This document shows, one piece after another, positions 25,471 to 36,724 of a stretch of DNA of 64,000 bases. Below the pieces are notes generated by a model that made no database searches, had not been told where the DNA came from, and saw only the letters and a list, made by a program, of their open reading frames with translations. The DNA is from Leucaena leucocephala (Eukaryota > Streptophyta > Magnoliopsida > Fabales > Fabaceae), in assembly GCA_037074615.1 (NCBI GenBank), contig JAYWLJ010000075.1:2501-66500 (forward strand). Reading direction: 5' to 3'. The position numbers and the translations under genes are program-made. The first letter of the stretch is position 1. The number at the start of each line of letters is the position of its first letter.

Positions 25471-28400
25471 ATGAGGGTAATCCAATTGATTTTTACCTTG
25501 TGTCTCTTGCTTGCTTGGTCGTTGGCTTTTGAATCCGATGAGCTTCTCATAGACGACGAAGAATTTGGCCTTGAGGGTGGAGTCGCTCGGACTCAATCTC
25601 TGCCTCCCACTGCTGCTACCAACTCTCGAAAGAGGTTTTCCGAATCCGGATCAGACTCCAAGATCCAGTTCAACCTTGAACACGCTTTCGGTGACTCTCA
25701 GTTCTCTGGGGCCGGCAATTTTTCTGCTCGCCTTAAGATATGGAATCACGGCGGCCAGGTTGGTTGGTAATGGTTGTTGGATTTAGGTGCTTTGACTGAG
25801 GCTCTGTGCTATTTTTTGAAATTTAATTTGAGAAATTTTAACAATTTTATTAATATGAACCTAGTTACAATTCCCATGCTGTACGACATCTGCAACATTA
25901 CTGTTCGTACTTGGGGTGATGGATTGAAAAGACGGAAGAAACTTAAGAGTCCTAGACTCCGCTGGAACCTAGTCCGGAGCATTTGAAGTAGTCTATGATT
26001 TTCCCTTTTTGTGATTGTGAGTTAAAGAGGAGAGTGATAAATCTCAAAGCCCTATATCTTATATTAGAAATGGAGCAATAAAATGGAGTAATTCCCGCCC
26101 CATGCCAACTGAAAGTTATCTCTCCTGCTGCTGCTGGTTGTTCTCTTTTTCTTGGGTGAAAGAGGGACGCAAGGGAGGGAGAGATAACGGATGTTAACTT
26201 TCAGTTAGCTTGGGGCGGGAATTGATGGGGCAAAATTGCACTACTAGATACTTTATGAGGCTAGATGTGCATCCAAAAATAGTTCGGGCTGGGTGCACTT
26301 TAACCCAAAAAGGGTTTCTTGATAGAACATTAGTGAAAAGGCTAGTAACTTGAGATCAAGAGGTCACGTTGGACAAATCAGCTATACCTCTGCTTCAATC
26401 ATTTCCTTTATGAAGTTCCTATCAATCATCATGGTGAACAGGATTATTCACTTTCTCATTTCTTGCCTCGTTACACCATTTCTTCATTGGTGCAAAGCCT
26501 TCAATTTATAATTCCTTTAATAGCCTAAGTATTCACTGATATGTAAAATATATATAAACAATTTAAGTAGTTTTATTATTTTATTAGAATTAGTATTAGG
26601 TATTATGTGATATTAGGATTATATATCATAATATATATATTATGATATATTAGGATTATATATTATAGTATATATCATGATTAGATATTATGATATATTA
26701 GTATTAGATATTTAATTAGGATTAGAATTATCCATCACTTATAAATAAGGGTGATCATCAGTCTTATAAGGATATACTTTGATTATGATGTGAACCCTTG
26801 AGTATTCAGTATAATTTCAGTTTCTCTTCTATTCTCCTTCTATTCTTCTTGATTTCCCTCTTCTTTCTACAATTACGTAACAGTGGTATCAGAGCGGTCG
26901 TTCCTCTGCTACTCACAAGAATCAATAACAAAATGAGTATGGATATAGAACGGTGTCTTTAGAATATGGCGAGGAATCTTGACAGGATGAGCATGGATAT
27001 AGAGCAGCGTTTTCAGAATATGGTAAAGAATCTTGACAGGATGAGTATCCGTTTGCAGAAAACTCAGCCGGTAAAAAAAGATATGGCAGTCACAGAAAAT
27101 ATTGCAAGAGGAAAATGACATTTCTAGTGATCAAGAAGAGTGCCCGGCAGCTCAAGAAGATTAGTCTTCTCTTTTGGCATCCATTGATGAGCAAAAAGAC
27201 ATGCAAGAAAGTCCCAAGAACTCTAGCTAGACTCAAGATTCTGATGCGGTGCAGATAACAGTTCAAGAAGAGTTGAAAATTCAGCCTATCATTTTCCAAG
27301 ATGCAAGAAGTTTAGCATGTTCAAAGGAGATCAATTTTCAGAGCACAATTAATGGTTTACAAGAACCTTCACACATAACTAAAAAGAAAGTGATGAAAGT
27401 AAAGTTTAAAGCTGATAGATCATCAAGTCTAAATTGTTGTGAGGGATTTAAAAGTGCACTTTGCAACATGTCTTCAAGTTTGGCACCGATAATGTTGGCG
27501 ATCTCAAATCTCCTAGTCCAGATTTGGTTGAAAGGAGAATTGATTAAAATGCTTCTTGGCTCTAATTTAGGATCGTTCTTGGTACTTGACCCTTGGGGAC
27601 AAGGGTCTTTTGGGGAGAGAGTATTGATATGTAAAATATATATAAACAATTTAAGTAGTTTTATTATTTTATTAGAATTAGTATTAGATATTATGTGATA
27701 TTAGGATTATATATCATAATATATATATTATGATATATTAGGATTAGATATTATAGTATATATTATGATTAGATATTATGATATGTTAGTATTAGATATT
27801 TAATTAGGATTAGGATTATCCATCACTTATAAATAAGGGTGATCATCAGCCTTATAAGGATATGCTTTCATTATAATGTGAACCCTAAGTATTCAGTATA
27901 ATTTTAGTTTCTCTTATATTTTCCTTCTATTCTTCTCGATTTCACTTTTCTTTCTACAATTACGTAACATCCACATTCCTTCACCAACGCCTGATGATAA
28001 TAAGCCTTTGTACTCAGCTTCTGCACTGCTTGTAGTCAATATTGGTTGCTTGTTACTCCTTCAAGTGATCAGATTTCCCCAAAAATTGGCACAACAGCCA
28101 ATGTTGGATCTCCAATCAATAGTTGATCCTACCCAATCAACATCTGTAAAGATTTCAATACTTCTAGAATCCACTTTCTCAAAGAATAGGCCTTTCCAGG
28201 TGTTATTTTCAAATATCTAAAGATTCTGTATATGTCTTCCTTATGCTATTTTTGGGGCTTTGGTGCAAGAGAGTAATTCTTGACACTGAAAGATTGGGGA
28301 AATAGGGATAGAAGAGGGAAAGTTGAGAGAAACTGGAGAATCAAGGAGGTTACAGAGAGGAAGAGGATTAGAGAGACAAGAAAGGCGGGCGCCCTCTAAG

Positions 28401-31400
28401 TTTACCACCCTACCCACTAATGGACTATTAGGGGGGTAGGCGAACGGGAACCGATCGAGAACCCGAACCGCTTGACTGACTGACCCCTTCATACTCGATT
28501 CATTAGGGTCGGGGATGGATGAAACCAATCAGAAGTGAAAAAAATTGCGCAAGCGAAGCCGGGAAACGAACCGCAGATGACTTCTTCCAGTGACTTCCAA
28601 GAGAAGTCTCCAACCAGTTCGGGCGTGATGGATTGGGCAAGCTGACACAACCGAATTGGTTGAGGAAAAGGAAACCCCTAGTTGGACATTTCATTCACTA
28701 ATAGGATTTCTAAAGATTCTTTTTATCCTGGATGCCTTGAGCGTAATCTTTCTAAAGTAGCTTTCTCACTTGCCTAGCAGATGACTGTATAAATAAGAGG
28801 CGTGTCTGTCCTCGTGACCTAGCTACCGAACTGACTGAATGAAATGGTAGATGTGGCCAAAGAGGGGTCGAAGGACAACGAGAACTCACAAGAGGATACT
28901 GAACAGTACACACTGAATATTCACTAGCAAATGTGGATGATACAACTGAATAGTTCTATATTTATAGGCCTTATGCGGGAAAATAAACTAGACTAGCGCT
29001 AAGTATGTAACGGCTAACATATGTGTAGCGGCTAATTAACTAGCTAACCCACTTTTTATATTTATTCTATATTACATAACAATACCCCCACCCCCCTCTC
29101 AAAGGATCCTTAGATGTATGGCTGTTCCACTTGTGCTTTTGGTCTGAAATGCAATTCAATTTTTCAGACACTCACAAAGCTGCGGTTTTCAAGAAATTCT
29201 TTCAATAAAATTGAGCAGAGGAATTTTGAAGTAAGTATTTATTTTTCCTCCTATCTATTTATCTATTTATTTATGTCGTATCAGCTCAATATAAAGTTTT
29301 GACATTTATGGCAGAAGCTGTTGCAAGAAGATGATTTCTATAGGATAAGACTGCCGTCCAATGTTTTGAGCCCTCCTGGTAGGGACTATATTATATCCTC
29401 AGTGAAGGCTGTAAGTATGAGTCCAGTTCTTGTGAATTTGAAATTTCTAAATCATTTGCCTAGCTGGATTGTTCTAGTTCCATTGCCGCCACATTTTTCA
29501 CTCTTTTGGTTCCTACCTCATTTACTTGGTGTTGCTAGGATCATTGTGAGTATTTTACCTTATTGAAGTACTTATTCTTTCTTTCTGAATCCAGCGATGT
29601 CTTACAGGGGAACGTTTGGAGGAGAATTTTGTGATACACATGGTAACTTTCATTGTTATATAAATTACATTATTTATGGTGCACTAATGTTTTAATTCAT
29701 GAAAAGATAGTTTCTCGCACATGCTATTCAGATTTTGGTGCATGATGAAATTTTCATTGTTGGTAATATTTTCTCTAACTTTAGACCTTTTTAACATCTT
29801 TTTTGGCACCAATTTCATGGAGTTCTTGAGTTTGGGGTTTTCCTTAGCACTTTGGAAACAGAAAACTTATTGAGGCTAAAGTTTTGGTGTTTTTATTTGT
29901 GGTATGCTATGTCATTTGGGTTGCTGCAAATTTTAGTTATGCTAATGTCTAATTAAGGCCTTGTTGGATTCTGTTTTTAATTTTTTTGTTCTTAGACTAG
30001 TTTTATAAAATTATTTTTTAGAACAAGTTTTAAGAAGAAGAAAAATTTGAGAACAAAAAAAATATAAAATCTTTTTTGAAATAATTATTCTTAAAATCAA
30101 CTTCGGCAAGCACCGAGCAAACTATGGAGAGTGGCTAGTTCGAGTTTCAGGGGCGAGAGCTCAAGCTGTCAAGTGTTGAAGGAAGATAGAGCTTTCCGCT
30201 TATTTGCCCAATTTTACAGAACAAAAATCGATTTTACAGAACAAAATAAGAGAACGTATAAAACTTGTTCTTTTTTTTTTTGTTTTACAGAACACTAAAT
30301 TGAAAATTAATTACCAAACAATTTTTTTTTAAAAAAAACGAAAAATTGTTTTGGAAATAGGAAACCAAACAAGGCCTAAGTTTTTTGCTTCTCCAAGAAA
30401 ACGATGCTCATTGAGAGCAAGTGCTAATTACACAAGTTAATTAAAATCATTGTTTGAATGCAACTTAAAAGCAACACAAGACTACAAGACCTAAGCACTA
30501 GTGCATTAGGGTGCCATGGTGAGGAGCTCAAGTGGTGAAGGCTAGTTGAGAGAAGATTGAAGGGATTAATCAAGAGAAGTAGATTGAGGACTTCTAGCTG
30601 CCATGTCATTGTGTGTGTGAAAGACAGGAATTTCTAGGATGCTTGGAATGTTGACACACTTCTTTATAATCACCCAAATCCTGAAAATGATAGTCATGTA
30701 GTTCACTGCTGAGCAAGAAGTGAGTAATCCAATAACATTCACCATTCACATTTCCACCATCTCTCTGTTACTAGCAATTGCGTATTCTTTCAAGCTAAGA
30801 TTGTAAGTAATGGGTAGATATTGATAATTATTCTGCTAGATATGTGTTTCAGTTCTATTTTTGTCTTGTCCATATTATATATAGCATGTGTAAAATAAAT
30901 TGAGTTATCTTACAGTTCTATCTTTTGCATTTTTCCATTTATCACTTTATTTTCCTATGATCTCACTCTTTTAATTTTTCTATTACAGGAAGGCCTTAGC
31001 ATTGTGGCTGTCAATTATGGTGCCCCTGGGGCATGCCCTTATCCCCGACAATTGAGGCTGGTGAGCTAGATGTGCTTTTTACCCAGTTCACTTCGGTAAA
31101 GAGTATACTTTAAGATTGATGTTCTGGATAATGTTTCTACAAGGAGTCCAGGAACTGCCTTCACCCTTGACTTGTCACTCATACATAATGACATAAATAC
31201 AGAAAATATATAATATATAGTTGGTCATTATTTGTGTTTGCCCTAGATATAATTATTGTTTATGGAGAATTTCAGTTAGGCCCCTTAAATTAGGGAAATT
31301 TCATTTAAGTCTCAAGGGATTTTAATGAAATTAAAAATTAAAGTACATTTACTAAAATGTAGCTCCAGCTGTCATCAATGGTGACTCCGATGTTTCTGGC

Positions 31401-32660
31401 TCCAGCATCAATGGCTGTGGTGGAGGAAGGATTGTTGAGGGGGGAAAGGAAGGGCAATTTAGTAAATATACTTTAATTTAATTTTTAATTTCATCAAAAT
31501 CATTTGTGACTTAAATAAAATTTCTCTAATTTAAGGGACCTTATGGAATTAAAGGGATCTGCCTGAAATTCTTTTGTACAAATTCTTGGAGTAATCATAC
31601 CACATGAGACTTGTAATTAGAATTAGAATTATGGTTAAATCCAAAACTGGCAGAGCGGGCGGGTGACTGTTTAGACAAGTCATTTCAATATACCATTCTC
31701 CCGATATCTACGTGTTTAATATACCCACATCTCTCCTAGTTTTTGAAGATTAACCGGGCCGGGAAACCTTAAATGGCATTATTTCAAGTGCAAACTTCAA
31801 ACATTTTATTGAGTACCTGATTTTCTGTTGTGAAAGCTAATCGCATGAATTTCTTTCATGTTGCTTTAGCCTACAAGGTGGTCTTTCAGGTCACACACGG
31901 TACTGAGGCACAGTGAACAAGCACCAAGGTAATATTCATCTCAGTCTGCCCAATGGATTAACTGAAAGCACAGCTGTCTATAATTTGACTCTTTGTACGG
32001 TTAATTAGTATTGCAGATGTTACACCTTTTTTGTCAACAATTACTATTTGTTTCCACAGGGCTCCCGTATTTTCTGAAGACGTAGTTGGTGGTGAGGATG
32101 GAGAGGGTGAAGTTGTGAAGCCACCAGAGAGGTCCTTCTGGGCTAAATATGTGAGTAATTTGATACTTCCCTCCGTTCCTTTTCTAAAACAAAATTCCCT
32201 AACTTACGCATATCAATAAAACAGTTTTAACTAATTTATGTCTTAATTTTTTTTATCTTTCAACTTCTGCCATAAATTAATACTCATCATTTTTTTACCT
32301 TTGTAGACCAAGTCTTTTTATGGTCTTATAAAATATTAATTACTTTTAAAATTTTGTAATTTGTCTTATATATAGGAATATCACACCCTTCAAAATTGTT
32401 TTACAATTAGAAATAGAGGGAGTATAAGCATCTGATAAGTCGAAGATCTATTCCCCTTCTTTCGATCTGCCTTCTCATTTTTCTAAATCAAAATTTTAAC
32501 TCGAAATCTGTATTTGTTTCAGTGGATGTACTTGATCCCGCTAGGACTCATTGTTATGAATGCCTTTACCCAAGCAATGAATATGCCAGAGGAACAGGCT
32601 TCTGGCCAAGCTGGTGCTGACACCCAGCGTGGAACAAATTCTGCTGTGCGCAGAAGATGA
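25471..32660 (+). CDS. EMC10: ER membrane protein complex subunit 10-like
   Basis: EMC10 is a single-pass subunit of the ER membrane complex, which inserts and stabilises membrane proteins. Seven coding exons are placed: 25471-25758, 29168-29230, 29315-29410, 30989-31060, 31870-31928, 32060-32150 and 32523-32660. They total 807 nt (268 aa plus stop), in frame throughout. Residues 1-20 form a signal peptide (MRVIQLIFTLCLLLAWSLAF), followed by an acidic stretch (ELLIDDEEFGLEG). The lumenal core has EHAFGDSQFSGAGNFSARLK, LYR-like FYRIRLPS and ACPYPRQLRL. The C-terminal membrane segment is at about 224-244 (WMYLIPLGLIVMNAF), just after the family signature SFWAKYW. A basic tail RRR follows. Intron 1 (3.4 kb) is filled with transposon remnants. 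The assignment rests on my recall of the EMC10 family pattern; EMC7 was considered and fits less well. Confidence 0.88.
26090..26223. repeat. Imperfect inverted repeat (hairpin) in EMC10 intron 1
   Basis: The left arm at 26090-26125 (AATTCCCGCCCCATGCCAAC onward) pairs with the right arm at 26178-26223. The right arm has an extra 7-bp GGATGTT between two AAC repeats. The loop is about 52 bp and includes a short CTG run. It could be a small MITE or fold-back, or a transcribed hairpin, since it lies in an intron. Confidence 0.6.
26300..26536 (-). mobile_element. Copia RNase H relic, downstream half
   Basis: On the minus strand, scattered readings match the end of a Ty1/copia RNase H: NPVHHD, DRNFIKEMIE, then SQVTSLFTNVLSRNPF (compare the family pattern EQVADIFTKgLpRk). 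Stops and frameshifts are frequent. It continues the relic at 27970-28250, and the two halves are separated by the miniature LTR element at 26537-27969. Confidence 0.65.
26537..27969 (+). mobile_element. Non-autonomous miniature LTR retrotransposon (TRIM/LARD-like)
   Basis: Two direct LTRs of about 345 bp (26537-26882 and 27625-27969) start TGATATGTAAAATATA and end ACGTAACA. One base after the left LTR is TGGTATCAGAGC, a primer-binding site for initiator-Met tRNA. Just before the right LTR is the purine-rich tract TTTTGGGGAGAGAG. The flanking 5-mers TTCAC (26532-26536) and TCCAC (27970-27974) are a target duplication with one mismatch. The 742-bp interior lacks pol; near its start a coiled-coil-like repeat (MSMDIE...NLDRM, in two copies) with a stop suggests a gag fragment. 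It sits within an older copia relic. Confidence 0.85.
27970..28250 (-). mobile_element. Copia RT/RNase H relic, upstream half
   Basis: Minus-strand readings include RIFRYLK, LFFEKVDSRSIEIFTDVDW, then TTSSAEAEYKGL and GVGEGMW. These correspond to the end of copia reverse transcriptase and the start of RNase H. There is one frameshift before LFFEK and an in-frame stop after GNLIT. At its low-coordinate end it joins the relic at 26300-26536 once the miniature LTR element is removed. Confidence 0.75.
28260..28700. other. GC-richer block resembling plant mitochondrial DNA (candidate NUMT)
   Basis: Composition jumps to about half G+C within an AT-rich intron, and the word usage (for example GCGCAAGCGAAGCCGGGAAA near 28546-28567) looks like plant mitochondrial intergenic DNA. 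I recognise no mitochondrial gene. Plant mitochondrial genomes also contain copia fragments, so the adjoining relic could have arrived with it. This rests on style alone. Confidence 0.3.
28700..29101 (-). mobile_element. Candidate LTR fragment with polypurine tract
   Basis: On the minus strand a purine tract (TTTGAGAGGGGGTGGGGG, complement of 29083-29100) is followed directly by TGTTATGTAATATAG. An LTR-like sequence then follows with a TATA motif (CCTATAAATATAG, near 28952-28964). I cannot find the partner LTR or an end dinucleotide. It may be a truncated retrotransposon end; its other limit is unclear. Confidence 0.4.
29957..30376. mobile_element. MITE, Tourist/PIF-Harbinger-like, in EMC10 intron 3
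   Basis: Terminal inverted repeats begin GGCCTTGTTGG (left) and GGCCTTGTTTGG (right, reverse complement). TAA occurs on both sides (29954-29956 and 30377-30379), the 3-bp target duplication usual for PIF/Harbinger MITEs. Length is 420 bp, with no open frame of note. Confidence 0.75.
31267..31571. mobile_element. Fold-back/MITE-like element in EMC10 intron 4
   Basis: The ends are long inverted repeats of about 100 bp beginning GAATTTCAG and sharing CCCTTAAATTAG and GATGAAATTAAAAATTAA-type stretches with a few mismatches and small indels. The 60-70 bp centre is GC-richer (TCCAGCATCAATGGCTGTGG). I could not identify a target duplication. Confidence 0.65.
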
Positions 32661-34969
32661 CTGATTTAGCTAGCTTCACCCTGGATGATAATATCTGACG
32701 TTATGATGTTAAATATTTTTCTGGTATTGCTCAATTATCGAAGTTCATTAATGGTAGCAGTTGTGTTTTAAATTATTGGTGTTGGAGGTTTAATTTCTAG
32801 CATTAGGGTGTGATGCAAGCTCTGGGAAAGGAAAAAATGTAACTTTTCTTGAATCTTGATCGGGAATAACTTTTTTCTTGGCTCAGAATGACTTAGTTTC
32901 AATAGTTTCTTGATTTGGAACAGCTTAGTCCCCAACTCAGTAAATATCAAGAATCAAACCATTTAATAAAAGTAGACACGTATGGTAAAAAGCGGGTTCG
33001 TATTTTATAAAAATATGAGTTAGATTTTTGCTGTTGTTGTGAGGGTTTTTTGGTAGGCAATCTTGTAAGATCCCTGTAAGTGTTTTTTGAGCCTTGAGTT
33101 GTGTCTTAACCTTGGTGAGTGTTGAATTTACTTAAACTTTTATATAAAAAATAAAAATCAAATGAGCTATAAAGAATTAAAGATTGGGTTATTCCGAATA
33201 AAATTACTCTCTATTTCTCCATCTAAAAATTAATTAAAAAATTTATTTTAATTTTAAATATAAAATTTTAATATAATTTATTTTGTAAATTTATAATTTT
33301 TTTTAAATTATCTCTATTAATTATATATATTATTAGAATTTTTGTTGAGAGGTATTTCTAATATAAATAAAGAAGAATTTATTAGAGGTCCCACAAAAGA
33401 TAATTTATTATAAAAAATCTCATAAAATTATCAAATAATTAAATAACCTCGAAGAATTTGGGGAGTAATAAATTCAATTTATATAATTATTAAAGCTACT
33501 TTTAATACAAATAACAAGTTATTAAAAAAGTAATGACAATTTGAAATGGTATATTATCTTATTTTTTTTATTTGTCATTTGTGTTATTTTAAGCTGCTAT
33601 CGCATGCACCTTAGTTTTTATTTATACTACTTTAAATTGTTATTAGATGCCGAAAATTTGTCATTTATGCATAAAAATAATTTAATAATTAAAAAAATTG
33701 AATTTATTCCCCTAAAATCCTTTAAAATTATTTAATTATTTAATAATTTTATAGGACTTTTTATAATATATTCTTTTCTCTGGACTTCCGAGTAATTCCC
33801 TATAAATAATTAAAGATAGTATTTTAAAGATGCTAATATATAATTTTCTTTTTATAGATTAGTTCCCTAGTTATTACGTTAGTCTGTTAGGGGAAAAAGT
33901 TCCTACCATATCATCTAAGAACCTATGAAACTTTAGTGGTATTTAGAAATGTATCGGAGACTATATGGAATCACTTATATGGAATTAAATTCATCTCGTG
34001 GAGCCTATTTGTCATTCTCCTTTATTTAATTAAGGGTAGATGATATTTTTGTCCAAGAAGTATTTCACCAAGAGTTATTTTAACCCTTTAATTAATTAAA
34101 GCCTTCCGTGGTTTAGTTTTATTAGTACGAGAGGCCCGGAAAACATTATGTATTAGTTACAAGAAATATTATTATGACTATTCACTTCATTTTTAATAAA
34201 TTAATATAAAGATATTATTTATAATAATATTTTAACTAAATAAATTTTGAGAAATTAAATAAAAAAATATTTAACTGACAAAATTTAACTAAAAAATATA
34301 TATTCATAAAATTACTCCCACAATCTGCTGGTTGGAGTATTTAACGATTCAAATTTGAAGTTATTCTTTTTTGTCATTAAATAAATTTATTGCAGAAATT
34401 ATCTTAATCAATAAAGTATAAACATTTAAGATCTACGAAAAGTAATGTCAATCATTAATTTAAAAAATGTTAAAAAAGTATGTTTGATTATGAATTTAAT
34501 CCCTCCCACCTTTTTTATATTTTTGGAAAATTATTGTAACTTTTTTATAAGATTTTTTTAAATTAGTTATTTCATTAATTATTTTTTAAAAAGTTGCGCT
34601 CCATTACTTCACATTAATTAGTTAGATGAAAAAAGGGACTTTTTTTACCTTCAATAATTTTATGCGATTGAAGGTAAACAAAATTGTAAGCGAAACTTCG
34701 GACAGCTAATACAAGTTGTCGCACGGATTAAATTAATTGCCTTCCTTAATTTAGTTAATTGTGGCTAAATGGATCTGGTGGGCGAAAAATAAATGGAAAT
34801 ATTGCCATGTGTGTTTTTTTTTTTTTTTTTTTTGGTATACCCATGTGTGTTTGTTTTAATTATGGAGAAACTCGCCCATATAATGTAGAATGAAACTGAG
34901 GAGAATCACTGGCTGCCGTTCATGAAAAAAAAAAATGGTATGGCTGTCTCATTTGTTTTTTACCGCTTT
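32661..34969. other. AT-rich intergenic region downstream of EMC10
   Basis: It starts with the probable EMC10 3' UTR. The remainder is AT-rich with many short A/T runs and no coding similarity that I can recognise. The only discrete feature is the poly-T insertion at 34814-34840. Confidence 0.6.
34814..34840 (-). mobile_element. Poly(A)-only insertion flanked by a 9-bp direct repeat
   Basis: T20 plus GGTATAC is flanked by CCATGTGTG at 34805-34813 and 34841-34849. This fits a retroposition event (LINE-driven) truncated to nothing but its tail, inserted on the minus strand. A replication slip within a T-run would not explain the flanking repeat. Confidence 0.5.
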
Positions 34970-36455
34970 TATTTGCTAAAGCTAATCTTGAGCAGGTAGG
35001 ATTAGTGAAGGCTTATGGGCGAGAAAGTTGATGATGCAAAGTCTCGCATATTTTTCACCAACAACGTTAACCACAATCGGAGGACACAGATCAGAGAGTT
35101 CTTTGGGTTCACCCCTAGGACGGACCTAAGGAAGTATTTGGGGGTTCCTTTGCATTACAAGGGAGTCACCAAGCGTACGTTCCAGTTTATATTGACAAAA
35201 TGGACGCTAAGCTCTCATCTTGGAAAGCCAAATGTTTATCTCTAGCGGCAAGGAACACAATAGTTTCTTCAGTGTTATCTGCAGTTCCGGCTTATAAGAT
35301 GCAGTCCACCCCGTTGCCAATGTCTGTGTATACGGAAATGGACAAGCGATGCAGACGCTTCCTGTGGGGGGAGTAATGATATGGAACGGAAGGTACAGCT
35401 TGTGTCTTAGGCAAGCCGGCCAAGCTTCAAAACGATGTGTTTATATATGATGAAACTCGGATGGGGCATGATGAAAAGGCGGGATACTCTCTGGGTGCGG
35501 TTCATGCTTGAGAAGTATGGATTTGGTGAAGATTTGATCCCTAGAATCGAGAAGAGCAAACCTGGCTCTAGAGCATGGCAAGGGATTAATGATGCTAACG
35601 AAACGGATGAGGGCACATCTGTGGTGGTGGCGAAGGTTAGAGCATGCATAAATTTCAAGCTGCCTGCATAAAAATCAATGTTGATGGGGCATTCTCAGGA
35701 TAAGGGTGAGGTCCTGAAGGGTTTCCTTTTCAACATAGGTGAGGGAGACAGTTTCCAAGCTGAGGGCATGGGGTGCTTTGTGGGGGTTAAAGACAGCTTG
35801 GGACATAGGACCACATGTTATTCTGGAGACGGATTGTCACGAGTTTGGGATTTGGATACCCTCAGAATCATTTGCCTCCTCATCTCTCAGAATCACTACT
35901 TTTGCCTTTTTGTTGCCTCTCTTTCTCTCTCTCCATGGTCCTCCTTTATCCATTAAAAAATAAAACAAAACAAAAAAAATTTATCCAACGCTGGCCCCTC
36001 TTTAAAATATTTTTTTTAAAAAAATGTTTTTAAAAAAAAAAATACTTTAAAAAAATTTTAAAAAAAATTAAAAAATGCTTTTTTAAAGTGTTTTTTAAAA
36101 AACATTTTAAAAAAAACGTTTTGAAAAAAATAATTTTTTTTAAGTTTTTTTAATAGATAAAGGAGAACCAAGAAGGCAAGACAAAAAAAAGTAGCGATTG
36201 TGAGAGATGAGGAAGAAGCAACAAGAAGGTAAAAACAGTTATTCTGAGAGATGAGGAGGCAAATGATTCTGAGAGGATCCAAATCCCACGAGTTTGTGGA
36301 ATGCTTAAATACCAGAGGCGTGCTGGATGGGGTTGGTTATATTTTCTGTTCCCTCTCCTGCTATCCATGATGCTGTGAGAAAGGAAGCTTTGTCTTGCAT
36401 TAGTTAAGATCTGTCTTAGTGCTGTTATTCAGTTAAAAAAAAACAAAAGAAAAAC
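34970..36455 (+). mobile_element. 5'-truncated L1-type LINE relic (RT C-terminus and RNase H)
   Basis: Readings in shifting frames follow plant L1 ORF2 in order: AKSRIFFTNNVNHN and DLRKYLGVPLHYKGVTKRTF (about 35041-35190), MKLGWGMMKRRDTLWVR (35444-35494), then an RNase H domain with AWGALWGLKTAWDIG and ILETDCHEF (35768-35846). The RNase H frame is cut by a MITE and resumes at 36296 with VECLNTRGVLDGVG. An A-rich tail begins near 36434. Several frameshifts and stops show that it is dead. It is not a host gene. Confidence 0.85.
35847..36287. mobile_element. MITE with long inverted repeats, inserted in the LINE
   Basis: The element opens GGGATTTGGAT and closes ATCCAAATCCC. Arms of roughly 110-140 bp are inverted copies with a few indels, around a centre of A/T runs (about 35960-36150). 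ACGAGTTT flanks it exactly at 35839-35846 and 36288-36295. Removing the element and one flank restores the LINE RNase H frame (ETDCHEF then VECLN). An 8-bp duplication suggests the hAT class; a 9-bp Mutator-type site cannot be excluded because the next base is ambiguous. Confidence 0.85.
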
Positions 36456-36724
36456 AGGTGTCCGTATTCGTAAATTAATTTTACGAGAGATAAGGAAGAA
36501 AAAGGTCAAACTCAAACAGTCAAACGACCCCAAGTATTGATTATCCAAAAAGCAGGAATATACCCATTTAGATGCTGTGCCTGTCAGAGTGAAGACGGTT
36601 TGGTAGAGAGTGAAGACGGTTAACCAGCCGCATGGTTCCACGTAACTCCCCCGATCGAGGACCTTATTTTCCAGTTCCAGTGCCCAAGCAATATTTTAGT
36701 TTGGGGTGAAGTGAGCAGCCAGCC

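Noticed and set aside
27249..27698. 149-codon open frame in EMC10 intron 1
   Set aside because: It lies in the interior and right LTR of the miniature LTR element, with no protein-family features.
28241..28694. 95- and 63-codon minus-strand frames
   Set aside because: They come from the GC-rich block of possible organellar origin; composition alone makes such frames likely.
34970..36368. Several 70-90 codon open frames as host genes
   Set aside because: They are fragments of a frameshifted L1 element and of the MITE inside it.
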